From Candidatus Omnitrophota bacterium (GTDB lineage Bacteria > Omnitrophota > Gorgyraeia > B26-G9), in assembly GCA_023136735.1 (NCBI GenBank), contig JAGLQQ010000102.1, positions 1 to 31,717 of the forward strand: a stretch of DNA of 31,717 nt, written 5' to 3'. Under the pieces are notes generated by a model. The model saw nothing but the letters and a program-made list of their open reading frames with translations, searched no databases and had not been told where the DNA came from. Both the position numbers and the translations under genes were made by a program. Every line of letters begins with the position of its first letter. Positions within the stretch are counted from its first letter, which is position 1. Shown here one piece after another: positions 7,579-16,453 of this stretch.

Positions 7579-8827
7579 AGCTTACCCCAGACATTCGGTT
7601 GATATTACATCCATTGAGTATTGGAAAATATTCTCAATGCTATTTTTAGGGAAAATGTTTAAGGGAGCTTGCGCGTTGCGATTTGAAAAGTTGTTTGCTG
7701 GTTATATTGGGACGTTTTACGCGGTAGCAATACCTTCGGCAAGGCTGGGCCTTTATCTATTATTTAAATATTTTAATTTTCCTAAAGATGCAGAAATACT
7801 GATAACCCCTTTTACGCATCAGAGTATTTTTACGGTTATTAAATCATTTGGGTTTAAGCCTGTCTTTGTCGATATAGATGAGAAAACTTATAATACATCT
7901 CCCTCTGCAGTAAAAGCCAAAATAAACGAAAAGACAAAACTTCTTATCCTTACTCATATGTGGGGACAGCCGTGTGATATGGAAGGATTCATGAGACTTA
8001 AGAATAAATATGGTTTTAATATAATCGAGGATTGTGCCATGGCCTGCGGTGCGGAATTTAGCGGGCAAAAGGTAGGCAGTTTTGGTGATGCAAGTATATT
8101 CAGCTTTGGTAAGGCTAAGGCTATTTCAACCTTTGGCGGTGGAATGCTTTGCACCAATGAAAAAAAAATAAATGATTTTGTTAGGAATACATCAAAAACT
8201 TTTAAAGACAATAAACCTCTACCACTTATTTTATCGATAATAAATTGTATGATTGCTAATATTTTGACCAGACCGCGTATGTTTTATTTGACGCTATATC
8301 CAGTACTGCGGTTTTTTAATATTCGAGATCCTTATAACCCTATCGAGCATAAAAAAGAGTCTTTGGATATCCTGGAAAATATCCCGGAAAGCTGGAAAGT
8401 CAGAATGTCTAATCTGCAGGTTGCAATAGGAATCAAGCAGCTAGAAGATTTGGACAAGCATAATAATAAAAGGATTGCTAATTCCTTAGTTCTGGATAAA
8501 ACAATACAGGGCAGTGAAAATGTGTCGGTACCTGTTTGTTTGCCTGAAAGCAAACATATTTATTTATATTATGCTTTATTTATTGAAGGAGACTATGATA
8601 TGAACGGCATTCGCGAGATTTTAATAAAATTTGGAATTGATTCTCAATTGAATGAGCTTACAACCCCAGAACAGCTAAAAATTTTCGGAGCTAATGCTGA
8701 TGATTATCCAGTCTTTAAAAAAATTGCTAAACGGCTTTTAATTATTCCGAATGGAATCTATTTAACTCAAAAGGATGCAGAGTATGTCGGAACCTCATGC
8801 AAAAGAATATTTAACTCAATTCGCTGA
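7571..8827 (+). CDS. DegT/DnrJ/EryC1/StrS-like PLP aminotransferase
   Basis: A 418-residue PLP enzyme of the DegT fold, somewhat longer than the 1268 and 21141 copies and clearly divergent from them. The signatures are EDCAMACGAEF with Asp154, and SFGKAKAISTFGGG, where Lys183 aligns with the Schiff-base lysine (Lys181 is the less likely candidate). The THMWGQPCDM segment is typical of the family. An insertion around 210-270 ('MIANILTRPRMFYLTLYPVLRF') is hydrophobic and basic, unusual for a soluble sugar aminotransferase and possibly a membrane-facing helix. The gene overlaps the upstream one by 8 bases (with 'aaagga' before ATG 7571) and contains the start of the downstream gene. Translational coupling with radical SAM genes on both sides suggests a shared pathway. 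The amine acceptor is unknown. Confidence 0.85.
   Translation: MLKAYPRHSVDITSIEYWKIFSMLFLGKMFKGACALRFEKLFAGYIGTFYAVAIPSARLGLYLLFKYFNFPKDAEILITPFTHQSIFTVIKSFGFKPVFVDIDEKTYNTSPSAVKAKINEKTKLLILTHMWGQPCDMEGFMRLKNKYGFNIIEDCAMACGAEFSGQKVGSFGDASIFSFGKAKAISTFGGGMLCTNEKKINDFVRNTSKTFKDNKPLPLILSIINCMIANILTRPRMFYLTLYPVLRFFNIRDPYNPIEHKKESLDILENIPESWKVRMSNLQVAIGIKQLEDLDKHNNKRIANSLVLDKTIQGSENVSVPVCLPESKHIYLYYALFIEGDYDMNGIREILIKFGIDSQLNELTTPEQLKIFGANADDYPVFKKIAKRLLIIPNGIYLTQKDAEYVGTSCKRIFNSIR
8771..8775 (+). promoter_or_regulatory. ribosome binding site deciding the start at 8784
   Basis: AAGGA inside the 3' end of the aminotransferase gene lies 8 bases before ATG 8784. The ATG at 8775 overlaps this site and is therefore less likely to be used. 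Confidence 0.5.
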
Positions 8828-10130
8828 TACAAATAATAGGGGTAATGTTATCAGAGATACACGCAGTGTCTGTCCTATATGCATGAAGGATATTAACGCT
8901 ATGATCATAGAGAAAGAAGAAAAGGTATATTTAACTAAAAAATGCAGGATTCATGGGGTATTTGAGATTATTATTTCTAATAATGCTGGGGATTATAGGC
9001 AATTGCAGGATTGTTATTTTTATTTGAACTCAGATAATTTTCTACAAAGTGAATATTATCTTAATGCTTCAACAGCATGTAATATGGCTTGCCCTCTTTG
9101 CTATTTGTGCTATTGTCAGAAAACTGAGGATTTGACCGTTGATAAAATAAAAGAAGTTAGCTCTTTAAAGCAGATCAAAAGATTCACATTATCTCATGGC
9201 GAACCAACAACGTTTGTGAGACTGTTTGAAATAATATCAACTTTGAAGTCCGCAAAAAAACTGGTAAACATACATACAAATGGCATAAAAATAGCAGAGT
9301 GGGATTATGCCAGAAAGCTTAAAGATTGCGGTATAGATCATGTCAGTATTCAGTTTGATGGATTTGATGATCAAATCAATAAGGTATTGAGAGGACAAGA
9401 AGTTAAAAAGGATAAATTAAAGGCCATTGAGAACCTTAAAGCTTTAGCTGTGCCGGTTACGCTGAATGCAACAATTGCTAGGGGGGTAAATGAAGATCAG
9501 GTTGGGAAAATATTTGATTATTCTATTAGTAATAAAAATATTAAAGATATAAGCTTTATTACTTATTCTGAGTACGCTCCTACAAAAGAGAATATGGATA
9601 AGTATATCATGCCCGATGATCTAATTAATATTATTGATGAATATACTCAGGGTGCAATTTCCCGCAGGGATATAATCTTATTCCAAAAAATATTTTATGC
9701 ATATTGTAGTGTTATAAAAAAAAGGAAATGTTTTTATTATTATCATTATATGGTAGTCAGGACAGCTCAGGGATATAATGCCATTAGCGAATATATAAAT
9801 CTTGAAAAATTTAGCAGTCTATTGGAAAAATTTAAGAAGCGAAAGCGAACGCTTAATTTGTGGAGTTTTTTATGCATGCTTAGTTGTTGTCTAAACCCTA
9901 AAAGTTTTATCTTAGCTGTTAGAGGTCTTAAAGAGTTTTTTAGAGGTGGTTTTCCCCGCGGGCCTATAAAATTATTGACTCTTACATTCGCCAGTATTTG
10001 CGATCCTTATAAGTATGATGCTGCCATAGCTGCTCACTGCGGACAGGGAATTATTACAGATAAGCAGATACATGAAAGCTATGGGACGTATTTGATGAAT
10101 CAGATGAAAAATTCGGAAAACAGAATATGA
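8784..10130 (+). CDS. Tes/MJ0619-like radical SAM protein, paralog B1
   Basis: A 448-residue member of the same family as 3345. N-terminal metal element: Cys30-x-x-Cys33 and Cys54. Radical SAM motif: Cys99, Cys103, Cys106 (ACNMACPLC), followed by two further cysteines (Cys109, Cys111) not found in the other copies. The GGEP motif reads HGEP (138-141). The C-terminal element is CDPYKYD followed by HCGQG. The stretch 'QFDGFDDQINKVLRG' is close to 16454, which marks these two as subgroup B. Its start lies inside the upstream gene (44-base overlap), and its stop overlaps the next start as ATGA (10127-10130). It is thus tightly coupled to a B12-rSAM gene, the arrangement repeated at 16454/17794. 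Function is inferred only at family level. Confidence 0.83.
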   Translation: MSEPHAKEYLTQFADTNNRGNVIRDTRSVCPICMKDINAMIIEKEEKVYLTKKCRIHGVFEIIISNNAGDYRQLQDCYFYLNSDNFLQSEYYLNASTACNMACPLCYLCYCQKTEDLTVDKIKEVSSLKQIKRFTLSHGEPTTFVRLFEIISTLKSAKKLVNIHTNGIKIAEWDYARKLKDCGIDHVSIQFDGFDDQINKVLRGQEVKKDKLKAIENLKALAVPVTLNATIARGVNEDQVGKIFDYSISNKNIKDISFITYSEYAPTKENMDKYIMPDDLINIIDEYTQGAISRRDIILFQKIFYAYCSVIKKRKCFYYYHYMVVRTAQGYNAISEYINLEKFSSLLEKFKKRKRTLNLWSFLCMLSCCLNPKSFILAVRGLKEFFRGGFPRGPIKLLTLTFASICDPYKYDAAIAAHCGQGIITDKQIHESYGTYLMNQMKNSENRI

Positions 10131-11707
10131 AAATTGCTTTTGTAAATGATTCATGTGAACGGCTTGGAGTAGGTTACATAAGTGCTCTTCTTAAAGAAAA
10201 TGGACACCATGTCCGCTTATTTACTGATCCGCAGCTTTTTGAAGATGAAAATGTTAGCTTTAGCATTCTAAACAGGATGTTCGATTATAAAAATAATATC
10301 ATAGCTCAATTGAAAGAGTATAAACCTGATCTTATAGGTATATCTGTAGTTACCGATTTTTATCAATGGGCATGTGATATGGCAAGGCTTATAAAGCAAA
10401 ACATGGATGTACCGATTATGTTGGGGGGGATCCATCCTAGCTCTGTTCCTGAGCGAGTTATGCAAAATGATTTTGTTGATATGGTTTGCATCGGAGAAGG
10501 CGAATTTCCGATGCTTGAACTTGCAAATAGTATGGATCAGGGAAGAATCGATCATTCCATAAGGAATATCTGGTTCAAGAATAATGGCAACATTATAAAG
10601 AATAAAGTACGGCCTTTAATTAAAGATCTTGATGTTTTGCCATTTGCTGATAAGGATATTTTCCATCAGGCAAGTCCGCATTTCTTGCAATGTTATTATA
10701 TTATGGCCAGCCGCGGCTGTCCAAATGCGTGCAGTTATTGCTGTCATTCATATTTAAAAAAAATGTATGACGTCAAAGAGAAATATTTACGTTTTCGTGC
10801 TGTGGACAATGTGATAAAGGAGCTTGTTTTATCTAAAAGCAAGTATGATATGAAAATTGTGCGTTTTCATGACGATGATCTTATGGCAGCAAGCAAACAG
10901 TGGCTAAAAAGTTTCTCTGAGTTTTATGTTAAAAAAGTGAAAGTTCCTTTTACTTGTTTTGTTCATCCAGCTACTGTTACCGAGGAAAAAGCCAAATATC
11001 TAGCTTTTGCAGGCTGTCATGACGTGGAAATCGGGATACAGTCTGTTTCGGAAAACACAAGACGCAGAATAATGAATAGAAATATTTCCAACCTTGGTAT
11101 TGAAAAAGCGCTGTCTATTCTTAAAAATGCAGGATTAAAGATAATTACTGACAATATTGTAGGGATGCCTGGACAATCTGAAGATGAGACAATTAGTATG
11201 TTAAAATTTTATAACCGTAACCGGGTTATGAAAACATATTGTTTTGGATTTCGCTATTATCCTAAAACAGAAATAATCCAACAATCGAAACAGAAAGGGT
11301 TACTGGGAGAAAAGGAAATCGAAGCTTTAGAGGAGGGACGGGATGTAGAAGCGTTTATACGCGGAGGAGACGGCTTAACGATACAAATGAAGCAAGTGCA
11401 GACCTATTTTTCATTCTTGCTTTATTTTCCGTATAATCTAAATAGTTTTATTATTAGAAATAAGTTGTATCGTTTTTTTCTTCCGTTGCCTTATTTTATC
11501 ACAGTGATTTTTTCTAATTGGCTTAGGATTCCTTATAAGTATAACTGGGCACTGCATATTACCATAAGCCGTTATTATCATTTTGTTTTTAAAAAAATAA
11601 TAGTTTTTTTTTCATTTTCTAAAGCGCGAACTATTATTCATCAAAGCGGGACAAAAAAAAATCAATCAATTTCTATGGAGCAGCATAATGAAAGTAGCAT
11701 TTGTTAA
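10127..11707 (+). CDS. B12-binding-domain radical SAM protein, paralog 1
   Basis: A 526-residue protein. An N-terminal Rossmann-like B12-binding domain (about 1-140; GISVVTDFYQWA, GGIHPSSVPERV and CIGEGE are typical of this class) precedes the radical SAM domain with Cys198, Cys202, Cys205 (GCPNACSYC) and an extra Cys206 directly after. FHDDDL matches the acidic motif that follows the cluster in this class. No DxHxxG motif is visible, so any cobalamin is probably bound base-off without a protein His ligand, as in several B12-rSAM families. The C-terminal 120 residues are hydrophobic and basic, suggesting contact with membrane or lipid substrate. Relatives perform methylation, ring formation or ring contraction (HpnP, GrsA/B, BchE). 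It starts in the stop of the Tes-like gene and is most like 17794 (both begin MKIAFVNDSCERLGV). Confidence 0.87.
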   Translation: MKIAFVNDSCERLGVGYISALLKENGHHVRLFTDPQLFEDENVSFSILNRMFDYKNNIIAQLKEYKPDLIGISVVTDFYQWACDMARLIKQNMDVPIMLGGIHPSSVPERVMQNDFVDMVCIGEGEFPMLELANSMDQGRIDHSIRNIWFKNNGNIIKNKVRPLIKDLDVLPFADKDIFHQASPHFLQCYYIMASRGCPNACSYCCHSYLKKMYDVKEKYLRFRAVDNVIKELVLSKSKYDMKIVRFHDDDLMAASKQWLKSFSEFYVKKVKVPFTCFVHPATVTEEKAKYLAFAGCHDVEIGIQSVSENTRRRIMNRNISNLGIEKALSILKNAGLKIITDNIVGMPGQSEDETISMLKFYNRNRVMKTYCFGFRYYPKTEIIQQSKQKGLLGEKEIEALEEGRDVEAFIRGGDGLTIQMKQVQTYFSFLLYFPYNLNSFIIRNKLYRFFLPLPYFITVIFSNWLRIPYKYNWALHITISRYYHFVFKKIIVFFSFSKARTIIHQSGTKKNQSISMEQHNESSIC

Positions 11708-13208
11708 TGATTTTTCCATACAATTGGGTGTGCAGTCTATATCCAGTGTTTTAAAATCATCCGGACATCAAACAAAATTATTTATGGACCCGCTATTGTT
11801 TGATGATGATGTTATTACCTTGCGCAGATTAAACCGCAGACTTGATTTCAAGAAATTTATTATTAGGCAGCTTAAAGAATATAAACCCGATATTATCGGG
11901 ATTTCTGTTGTGACGGATTTTTATTATTGGGCGTGTGAAATAGCTCAATTAATTAAACAGCACATGGATGTTCCTATTATTTTCGGGGGTATACATCCTA
12001 GTTCTGTACCGGAGAGGGTTATTAAAAAGATTTTTGTCGATATGATATGTGTTGGTGAAGGGGAATATCCCATGCTTGAGCTTGTAAATAGCATGGCGAA
12101 AGGGGAAATAGATTATTCGATAAAAAACATTTGGTTCAAGAAAAATGGAAGGGTAATAAAGAATGAGATTCGTCCCCTGATTAAGGATCTTGATTCTTTG
12201 CCGCTATTGGATAAGGATATTTTTTTTTCAGTCAGTCCACACTACATCAGAACATATCCCTATATAATTATGACTACACGGGGATGTCCGCATGCATGCA
12301 GTTATTGCTGTCATTCTTATTTGAAAGGATTATATAAAGGTAAAGGTGATTATTTAAGACAGCGCAGTGTGAAAAACGTAATTCAGGAATTATCATATAG
12401 TAAAGCAAAATATTCAATCAAGAATGTTGTTTTTCTTGATGATTGTTTTGCGCATAATAAGAACTGGTTTAAAGAATTTATCAATGAATACAAAGAAAAT
12501 ATAGGATTAAATTATTTATGTGTAATGCATCCTGATGATATTACACGGGAGGTATTAAAATTACTTAAATTCTCAGGATGTAAAGGTATTTTCCTGGGGG
12601 TGCAATCGTGGAATGAAAAAATACGCAGTGACCTTTTAAAACGCAATACACCGGACTATATTTTAAAAAAAGCTATAAACATGGCTCAGGAAACAGGGAT
12701 AGATATTATGGTTGATAATATCTTTGATTTGCCCGGATTGACGTCCCAGGATGTCCTTGATTCAGCTCGTATCTATAGCCAGTTAAAACCGACAAGGATC
12801 TATTACTATATGCTCAGATATTATCCGAACACTCAAATTACCCGCCGGGCTTATAAAGAAGGATGGATATCACTAAAAAGGCATGAAGAGATCCTTGAAG
12901 GAATTAATGCCCAGTCATTTGCAATGGGGGGAGACCTTGTAAATGAAGCGTCGGTAAAATATCAATTAATGTTTTCTCTTATCGATCTTATTCCTAAAAA
13001 AATAAGCGGTTTTATGGTCACAAAAAAAATATACAAGAAATTCCCGCGTTTTTTTAATGCTCCGCTTATAATGATACTGCGCAATATTTTGGCAAGGGAT
13101 CTAAATGCGAGATTACTCAGGAAAAGTTCATTTCATAGATATTTTTATTTTATATTTTCTAAAATTAGGTTGGAACTAAAATATTTATTTAGTAATAACT
13201 GGATCTGA
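11688..13208 (+). CDS. B12-binding-domain radical SAM protein, paralog 2
   Basis: A 506-residue tandem paralog that starts 20 bases inside the previous gene. The B12-type N-terminal domain keeps GISVVTDFYYWA and GGIHPSSVPERV. The radical SAM motif is Cys200, Cys204, Cys207 (GCPHACSYC) with an extra Cys208. The acidic motif FLDDCF follows about 40 residues later. The C-terminal region again holds hydrophobic, basic helices (IDLIPKKISGFMVTKKIYKKF). The match to the neighbours through the whole length indicates duplication followed by specialisation rather than a random set of radical SAM genes. The start ATG 11688 aligns with the other paralogs. The reaction is unknown. A 73-base gap separates it from the next copy. 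Confidence 0.86.
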   Translation: MKVAFVNDFSIQLGVQSISSVLKSSGHQTKLFMDPLLFDDDVITLRRLNRRLDFKKFIIRQLKEYKPDIIGISVVTDFYYWACEIAQLIKQHMDVPIIFGGIHPSSVPERVIKKIFVDMICVGEGEYPMLELVNSMAKGEIDYSIKNIWFKKNGRVIKNEIRPLIKDLDSLPLLDKDIFFSVSPHYIRTYPYIIMTTRGCPHACSYCCHSYLKGLYKGKGDYLRQRSVKNVIQELSYSKAKYSIKNVVFLDDCFAHNKNWFKEFINEYKENIGLNYLCVMHPDDITREVLKLLKFSGCKGIFLGVQSWNEKIRSDLLKRNTPDYILKKAINMAQETGIDIMVDNIFDLPGLTSQDVLDSARIYSQLKPTRIYYYMLRYYPNTQITRRAYKEGWISLKRHEEILEGINAQSFAMGGDLVNEASVKYQLMFSLIDLIPKKISGFMVTKKIYKKFPRFFNAPLIMILRNILARDLNARLLRKSSFHRYFYFIFSKIRLELKYLFSNNWI

Positions 13209-13281
13209 ATGTTACTAATTATCGTCATGTTTATTTTATAAAAAATAAGATTTTTCATTTTTCCGAAAAGGTGTATTTAGT

Positions 13282-14790
13282 ATGAAGATAGCATTTGTTA
13301 ATGATTCATGTCAGAAATTAGGCATTCAGTATATATCGAGTGTGCTTAAAAAAGGAGGTCATCAAACACGCTTATTTATTGATCCATTACTTTTTTACGA
13401 TGAAGTTCTTTCTTTGAAAAGGCTTAATAATATATTTGATTATAAGGAGATTATCATCAGCCAGCTAAAGAATTATAAGCCGGATCTTATCGGGATCTCA
13501 GTGGTTACTGATTTTTATCAGTGGGCATGCCAAATGGCACAGATGATCAAGCAACAGATGGATGTCCCGATAATATTTGGCGGCATTCATCCATCATCCG
13601 TGCCAGAGAGAGTGATCCAAAATGATTTTGTGGATATTGTCTGTGTTGGCGAAGGAGAATATCCAATGCTTGAACTGGTCGATAGCATGGAAAAAGGGCG
13701 GATGGATTATTCAATAAAAAATTTGTGGTTTAAAAAAGACGGAAAGATTATTAAAAATGAGATTCGCCCGCTTATAGAAAATCTGGATGCGCTGCCGTTT
13801 GCCGATCTGAAAATATATCTTCAGGCGAGTCCGCAATTCAATAAAGGCTACTATATTGCCTCAAGCAGAGGATGTCCGCATTATTGCAGTTACTGTGTCC
13901 ATTCATATATGAGAGAATTATATCGCGGTAAAGGAAATTACCTTAGACGCCGTAGTGTGGAGAGTGTAATTCAGGAGCTAGCTGAAGCAAAGCGTGAATA
14001 TTCTCCGAATTTGATATTTTTTATTGATGATTGTTTTGGACAGGATTTGAGCTGGTTAAGGGAATTTGCTGTTGAGTATAAAAATAAAATAGGGATAAAA
14101 TTCTATTGTTCGATGTTTCCGAGTCATGTTTGCGAAGAATCGATAAAATTGCTTAAAGAGGCTGGATGCCGTGAAATCGAAATTGGCATTCAGTCATGGG
14201 ATGAAAAATTGCGGTTTGAGTTATTGCACAGACTAGTATCCAATGAGGTTATGGAGCGGGCGATGTTTTTGACAAAGAAATCGGGGATAAATCTAATTAC
14301 CGGTGAGATCATTGGGTTGCCCGGGCAAAAACAAGAGAATCTTAAACAGAGAGTGCAAATCTATGGCAAGATCAAGCCGGAGCGTGCTTTCTTCTTTACG
14401 CTTAAATACTATCCGAGGACCACGATTACGCGGTACGCCTGCGAAAATAACATGTTTACGGAAACTGAGCAGGAGAAAATCCTTGATGGAGCATATGGCA
14501 GGCAGATATCAAAGGGCGGAGATATTACGGATGAAAATGTCATTCGACTAATTTCGCTGTTTTTCCTTATCAAAATTTTGCCGCAGCGCATAATAATGTT
14601 CATTGTGGACAAAAAATTATACCGATATTTCCCAGTATTCTTTAGTCGTACTGCTCTGGCGATAGTTGAAAATTTAATATCCGGTAATCTTGAATCTGAA
14701 CACAACCGTGTCCGCGCGTTTTATAAATATACATATTTCATGAGAAATAAAATTGCTTACATGTTCGGAGTGAAAAGACAGAAGAATTAG
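13282..14790 (+). CDS. B12-binding-domain radical SAM protein, paralog 3
   Basis: A 502-residue paralog. It has the same domain order: B12-type domain with GGIHPSSVPERV and CVGEGEYPMLE, then radical SAM Cys198, Cys202, Cys205 (GCPHYCSYC), then FIDDCF, then a hydrophobic C-terminus. It is the one copy of five where the residue after the third cluster cysteine is Val, not Cys, which may mark a different substrate or mechanism if that Cys is functional. 'aaaagg' at 13266-13271 lies about 10 bases before ATG 13282. Gaps of 73 bases upstream and 112 bases downstream are the longest inside the cluster and show no convincing promoter or terminator. Confidence 0.86.
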   Translation: MKIAFVNDSCQKLGIQYISSVLKKGGHQTRLFIDPLLFYDEVLSLKRLNNIFDYKEIIISQLKNYKPDLIGISVVTDFYQWACQMAQMIKQQMDVPIIFGGIHPSSVPERVIQNDFVDIVCVGEGEYPMLELVDSMEKGRMDYSIKNLWFKKDGKIIKNEIRPLIENLDALPFADLKIYLQASPQFNKGYYIASSRGCPHYCSYCVHSYMRELYRGKGNYLRRRSVESVIQELAEAKREYSPNLIFFIDDCFGQDLSWLREFAVEYKNKIGIKFYCSMFPSHVCEESIKLLKEAGCREIEIGIQSWDEKLRFELLHRLVSNEVMERAMFLTKKSGINLITGEIIGLPGQKQENLKQRVQIYGKIKPERAFFFTLKYYPRTTITRYACENNMFTETEQEKILDGAYGRQISKGGDITDENVIRLISLFFLIKILPQRIIMFIVDKKLYRYFPVFFSRTALAIVENLISGNLESEHNRVRAFYKYTYFMRNKIAYMFGVKRQKN

Positions 14791-14902
14791 TAATGTATTA
14801 AGATAGCATTTAGCGAGGATTATTTTTAAAAGTTAGGTGTATATATTTTATATTTTGAAAAAATGGTAAAAACACAACAAGAAAGCCCAGGGTGAAGGTC
14901 GC

Positions 14903-16432
14903 ATGAAGGTAGCCTTTATAAGTGATTCGACGCAATGCCTGGGAATAAAATATCCCGGGATACGCTCTTTATCGGCAATATTAAAAGATGCAGGGCATGA
15001 GGTTAAATTGTTTGTTGACCCGTTGCTTTTTCAGGACAGTCATTGTTCTTTAAAAAAGTTAAGTCGGATGTTCGATTTTAAAAAAGAACTGCTGATGCAA
15101 CTGAAGAATTATCAGCCGCATCTTGTAGGTATGACGGTTACGACCGAGACATATCCTTGGGCGTGTGCCATGGCCGCTTTAATTAAACAAGCAATTAAGG
15201 TTCCTGTAATTTGGGGAGGTATTCATCCGACCTCGGTGCCGGAACAGGTTATTAGGAATGATAACATTGATATGGTTTGTATCGGCGAGGGGGAGTATCC
15301 AATACTTGAACTGGCCGATAGCATGGAAAAAGGCCAGATTGATTATGCAATAAAAAATTTGTGGTTTAAAAAAAACGGAAAAATTATTAAAAATGAGCTC
15401 CGCCCGCTTCTACAGAATCTTGATGCTTTGCCGATTCCTGATCCGGAATTATATGCGCAATGGGAAGATTGTTTGAAGATAGGGTACTACATTGCTGCAT
15501 CGCGAGGATGTCCCAATCAATGCAGTTATTGCTGCCATTCTTATCTGCATCAGCTTTATCAGGGTGAAGAAACGTATGTTCGCAAGCGTAGCGTTCATAA
15601 TGTGATAAAAGAGTTGCTTTCAATGAAAAAGAAATATGCGATGAAGCGGGTAATCTTTACCGATGATTGTTTTGCCCATGACAAAGACTGGCTGCGGGAA
15701 TTTGCCGTTGAATACAAGGAGAAAATATTTGCCCCCTTTTTTTGTACTATGCAGCCGAGTGATGTAACGCAGGAAACAGTATCGTATTTGCAATCGGCGG
15801 GGTGTCGGATGATCGCTTTAGGAGTTCAAAGCTGGGATAAGCAGTTACGGGAAAATCTGATGAACCGGTACGTTTCGAATGTCCGTATAGAAGAAGCGAT
15901 AAAATTGATAAAAGGTAGCAGAATTCAGCTGGCTGTTGATAATCTTTTTGGGTTACCTGGGCAAAGTTGTGAAGAGGTTATTCAGTTGAATATGCGCTAT
16001 ACCTATTTTCAGCCGAATAGGATTTTTTTCTTTCAGCTTAAATATTATCCGAGTACTCCTATTTTGTCCAAAGCAGTGGAGAAAGGATTTGTGTCCGCCG
16101 GGCGCTATGAAGATATCGTTAAGGGCATAGACCCGGGAGGGGTTCAAATAAAAACGTTTTTCTCAAAAAAAGACCCGGCGGATAGGGATTTGATGCAGAT
16201 GAAGATGTTTCTTTTCAGCTTTGATCTTCTCCCTGGAAAGGTCATTCGTTTTCTCGCGGAAAAAAAACTGTATCGGTGGTTTCCCATATGTATTGATATC
16301 TCGGTGTTGATGCTTTTTCGAACACTTTTGTCACGGGATTTCGATTCAAGGCAAAGGATAGAAGAAGCGTTGTATAAATATGGATATTTTATGAAAAAAA
16401 AGGCACTTAGTTTACTAAAGGGCCGTAAGTAA
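14903..16432 (+). CDS. B12-binding-domain radical SAM protein, paralog 4
   Basis: A 509-residue paralog and the most divergent of the five at the N-terminus. A short insertion (YPGIRS, about 17-22) lengthens the first loop, and the conserved segments read GMTVTTETYPWA and GGIHPTSVPEQV instead of GISVVTDFYxWA and GGIHPSSVPERV. The radical SAM motif is Cys203, Cys207, Cys210 (GCPNQCSYC) with an extra Cys211, and FTDDCF follows. The C-terminal hydrophobic, basic region is kept. 'gaagg' lies about 5 bases before ATG 14903. The next gene starts 21 bases after the stop. The changed N-terminal loop sits where the cobalamin or substrate would be contacted, so it may have its own specificity (inference). 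Confidence 0.86.
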   Translation: MKVAFISDSTQCLGIKYPGIRSLSAILKDAGHEVKLFVDPLLFQDSHCSLKKLSRMFDFKKELLMQLKNYQPHLVGMTVTTETYPWACAMAALIKQAIKVPVIWGGIHPTSVPEQVIRNDNIDMVCIGEGEYPILELADSMEKGQIDYAIKNLWFKKNGKIIKNELRPLLQNLDALPIPDPELYAQWEDCLKIGYYIAASRGCPNQCSYCCHSYLHQLYQGEETYVRKRSVHNVIKELLSMKKKYAMKRVIFTDDCFAHDKDWLREFAVEYKEKIFAPFFCTMQPSDVTQETVSYLQSAGCRMIALGVQSWDKQLRENLMNRYVSNVRIEEAIKLIKGSRIQLAVDNLFGLPGQSCEEVIQLNMRYTYFQPNRIFFFQLKYYPSTPILSKAVEKGFVSAGRYEDIVKGIDPGGVQIKTFFSKKDPADRDLMQMKMFLFSFDLLPGKVIRFLAEKKLYRWFPICIDISVLMLFRTLLSRDFDSRQRIEEALYKYGYFMKKKALSLLKGRK

Positions 16433-16453
16433 TACCTTGTTTATGGAGGCATT

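Noticed and set aside
14303..14551. An 82-codon forward frame inside the third B12-rSAM gene
   Set aside because: Arg/Ser-rich shadow of the real reading frame, with no ribosome binding site and no family resemblance.
14791..14902. Internal promoter in the 112-base gap before the fourth B12-rSAM gene
   Set aside because: The region is AT-rich, and weak -10-like words occur, but no TTGACA-like element lies at the right distance.
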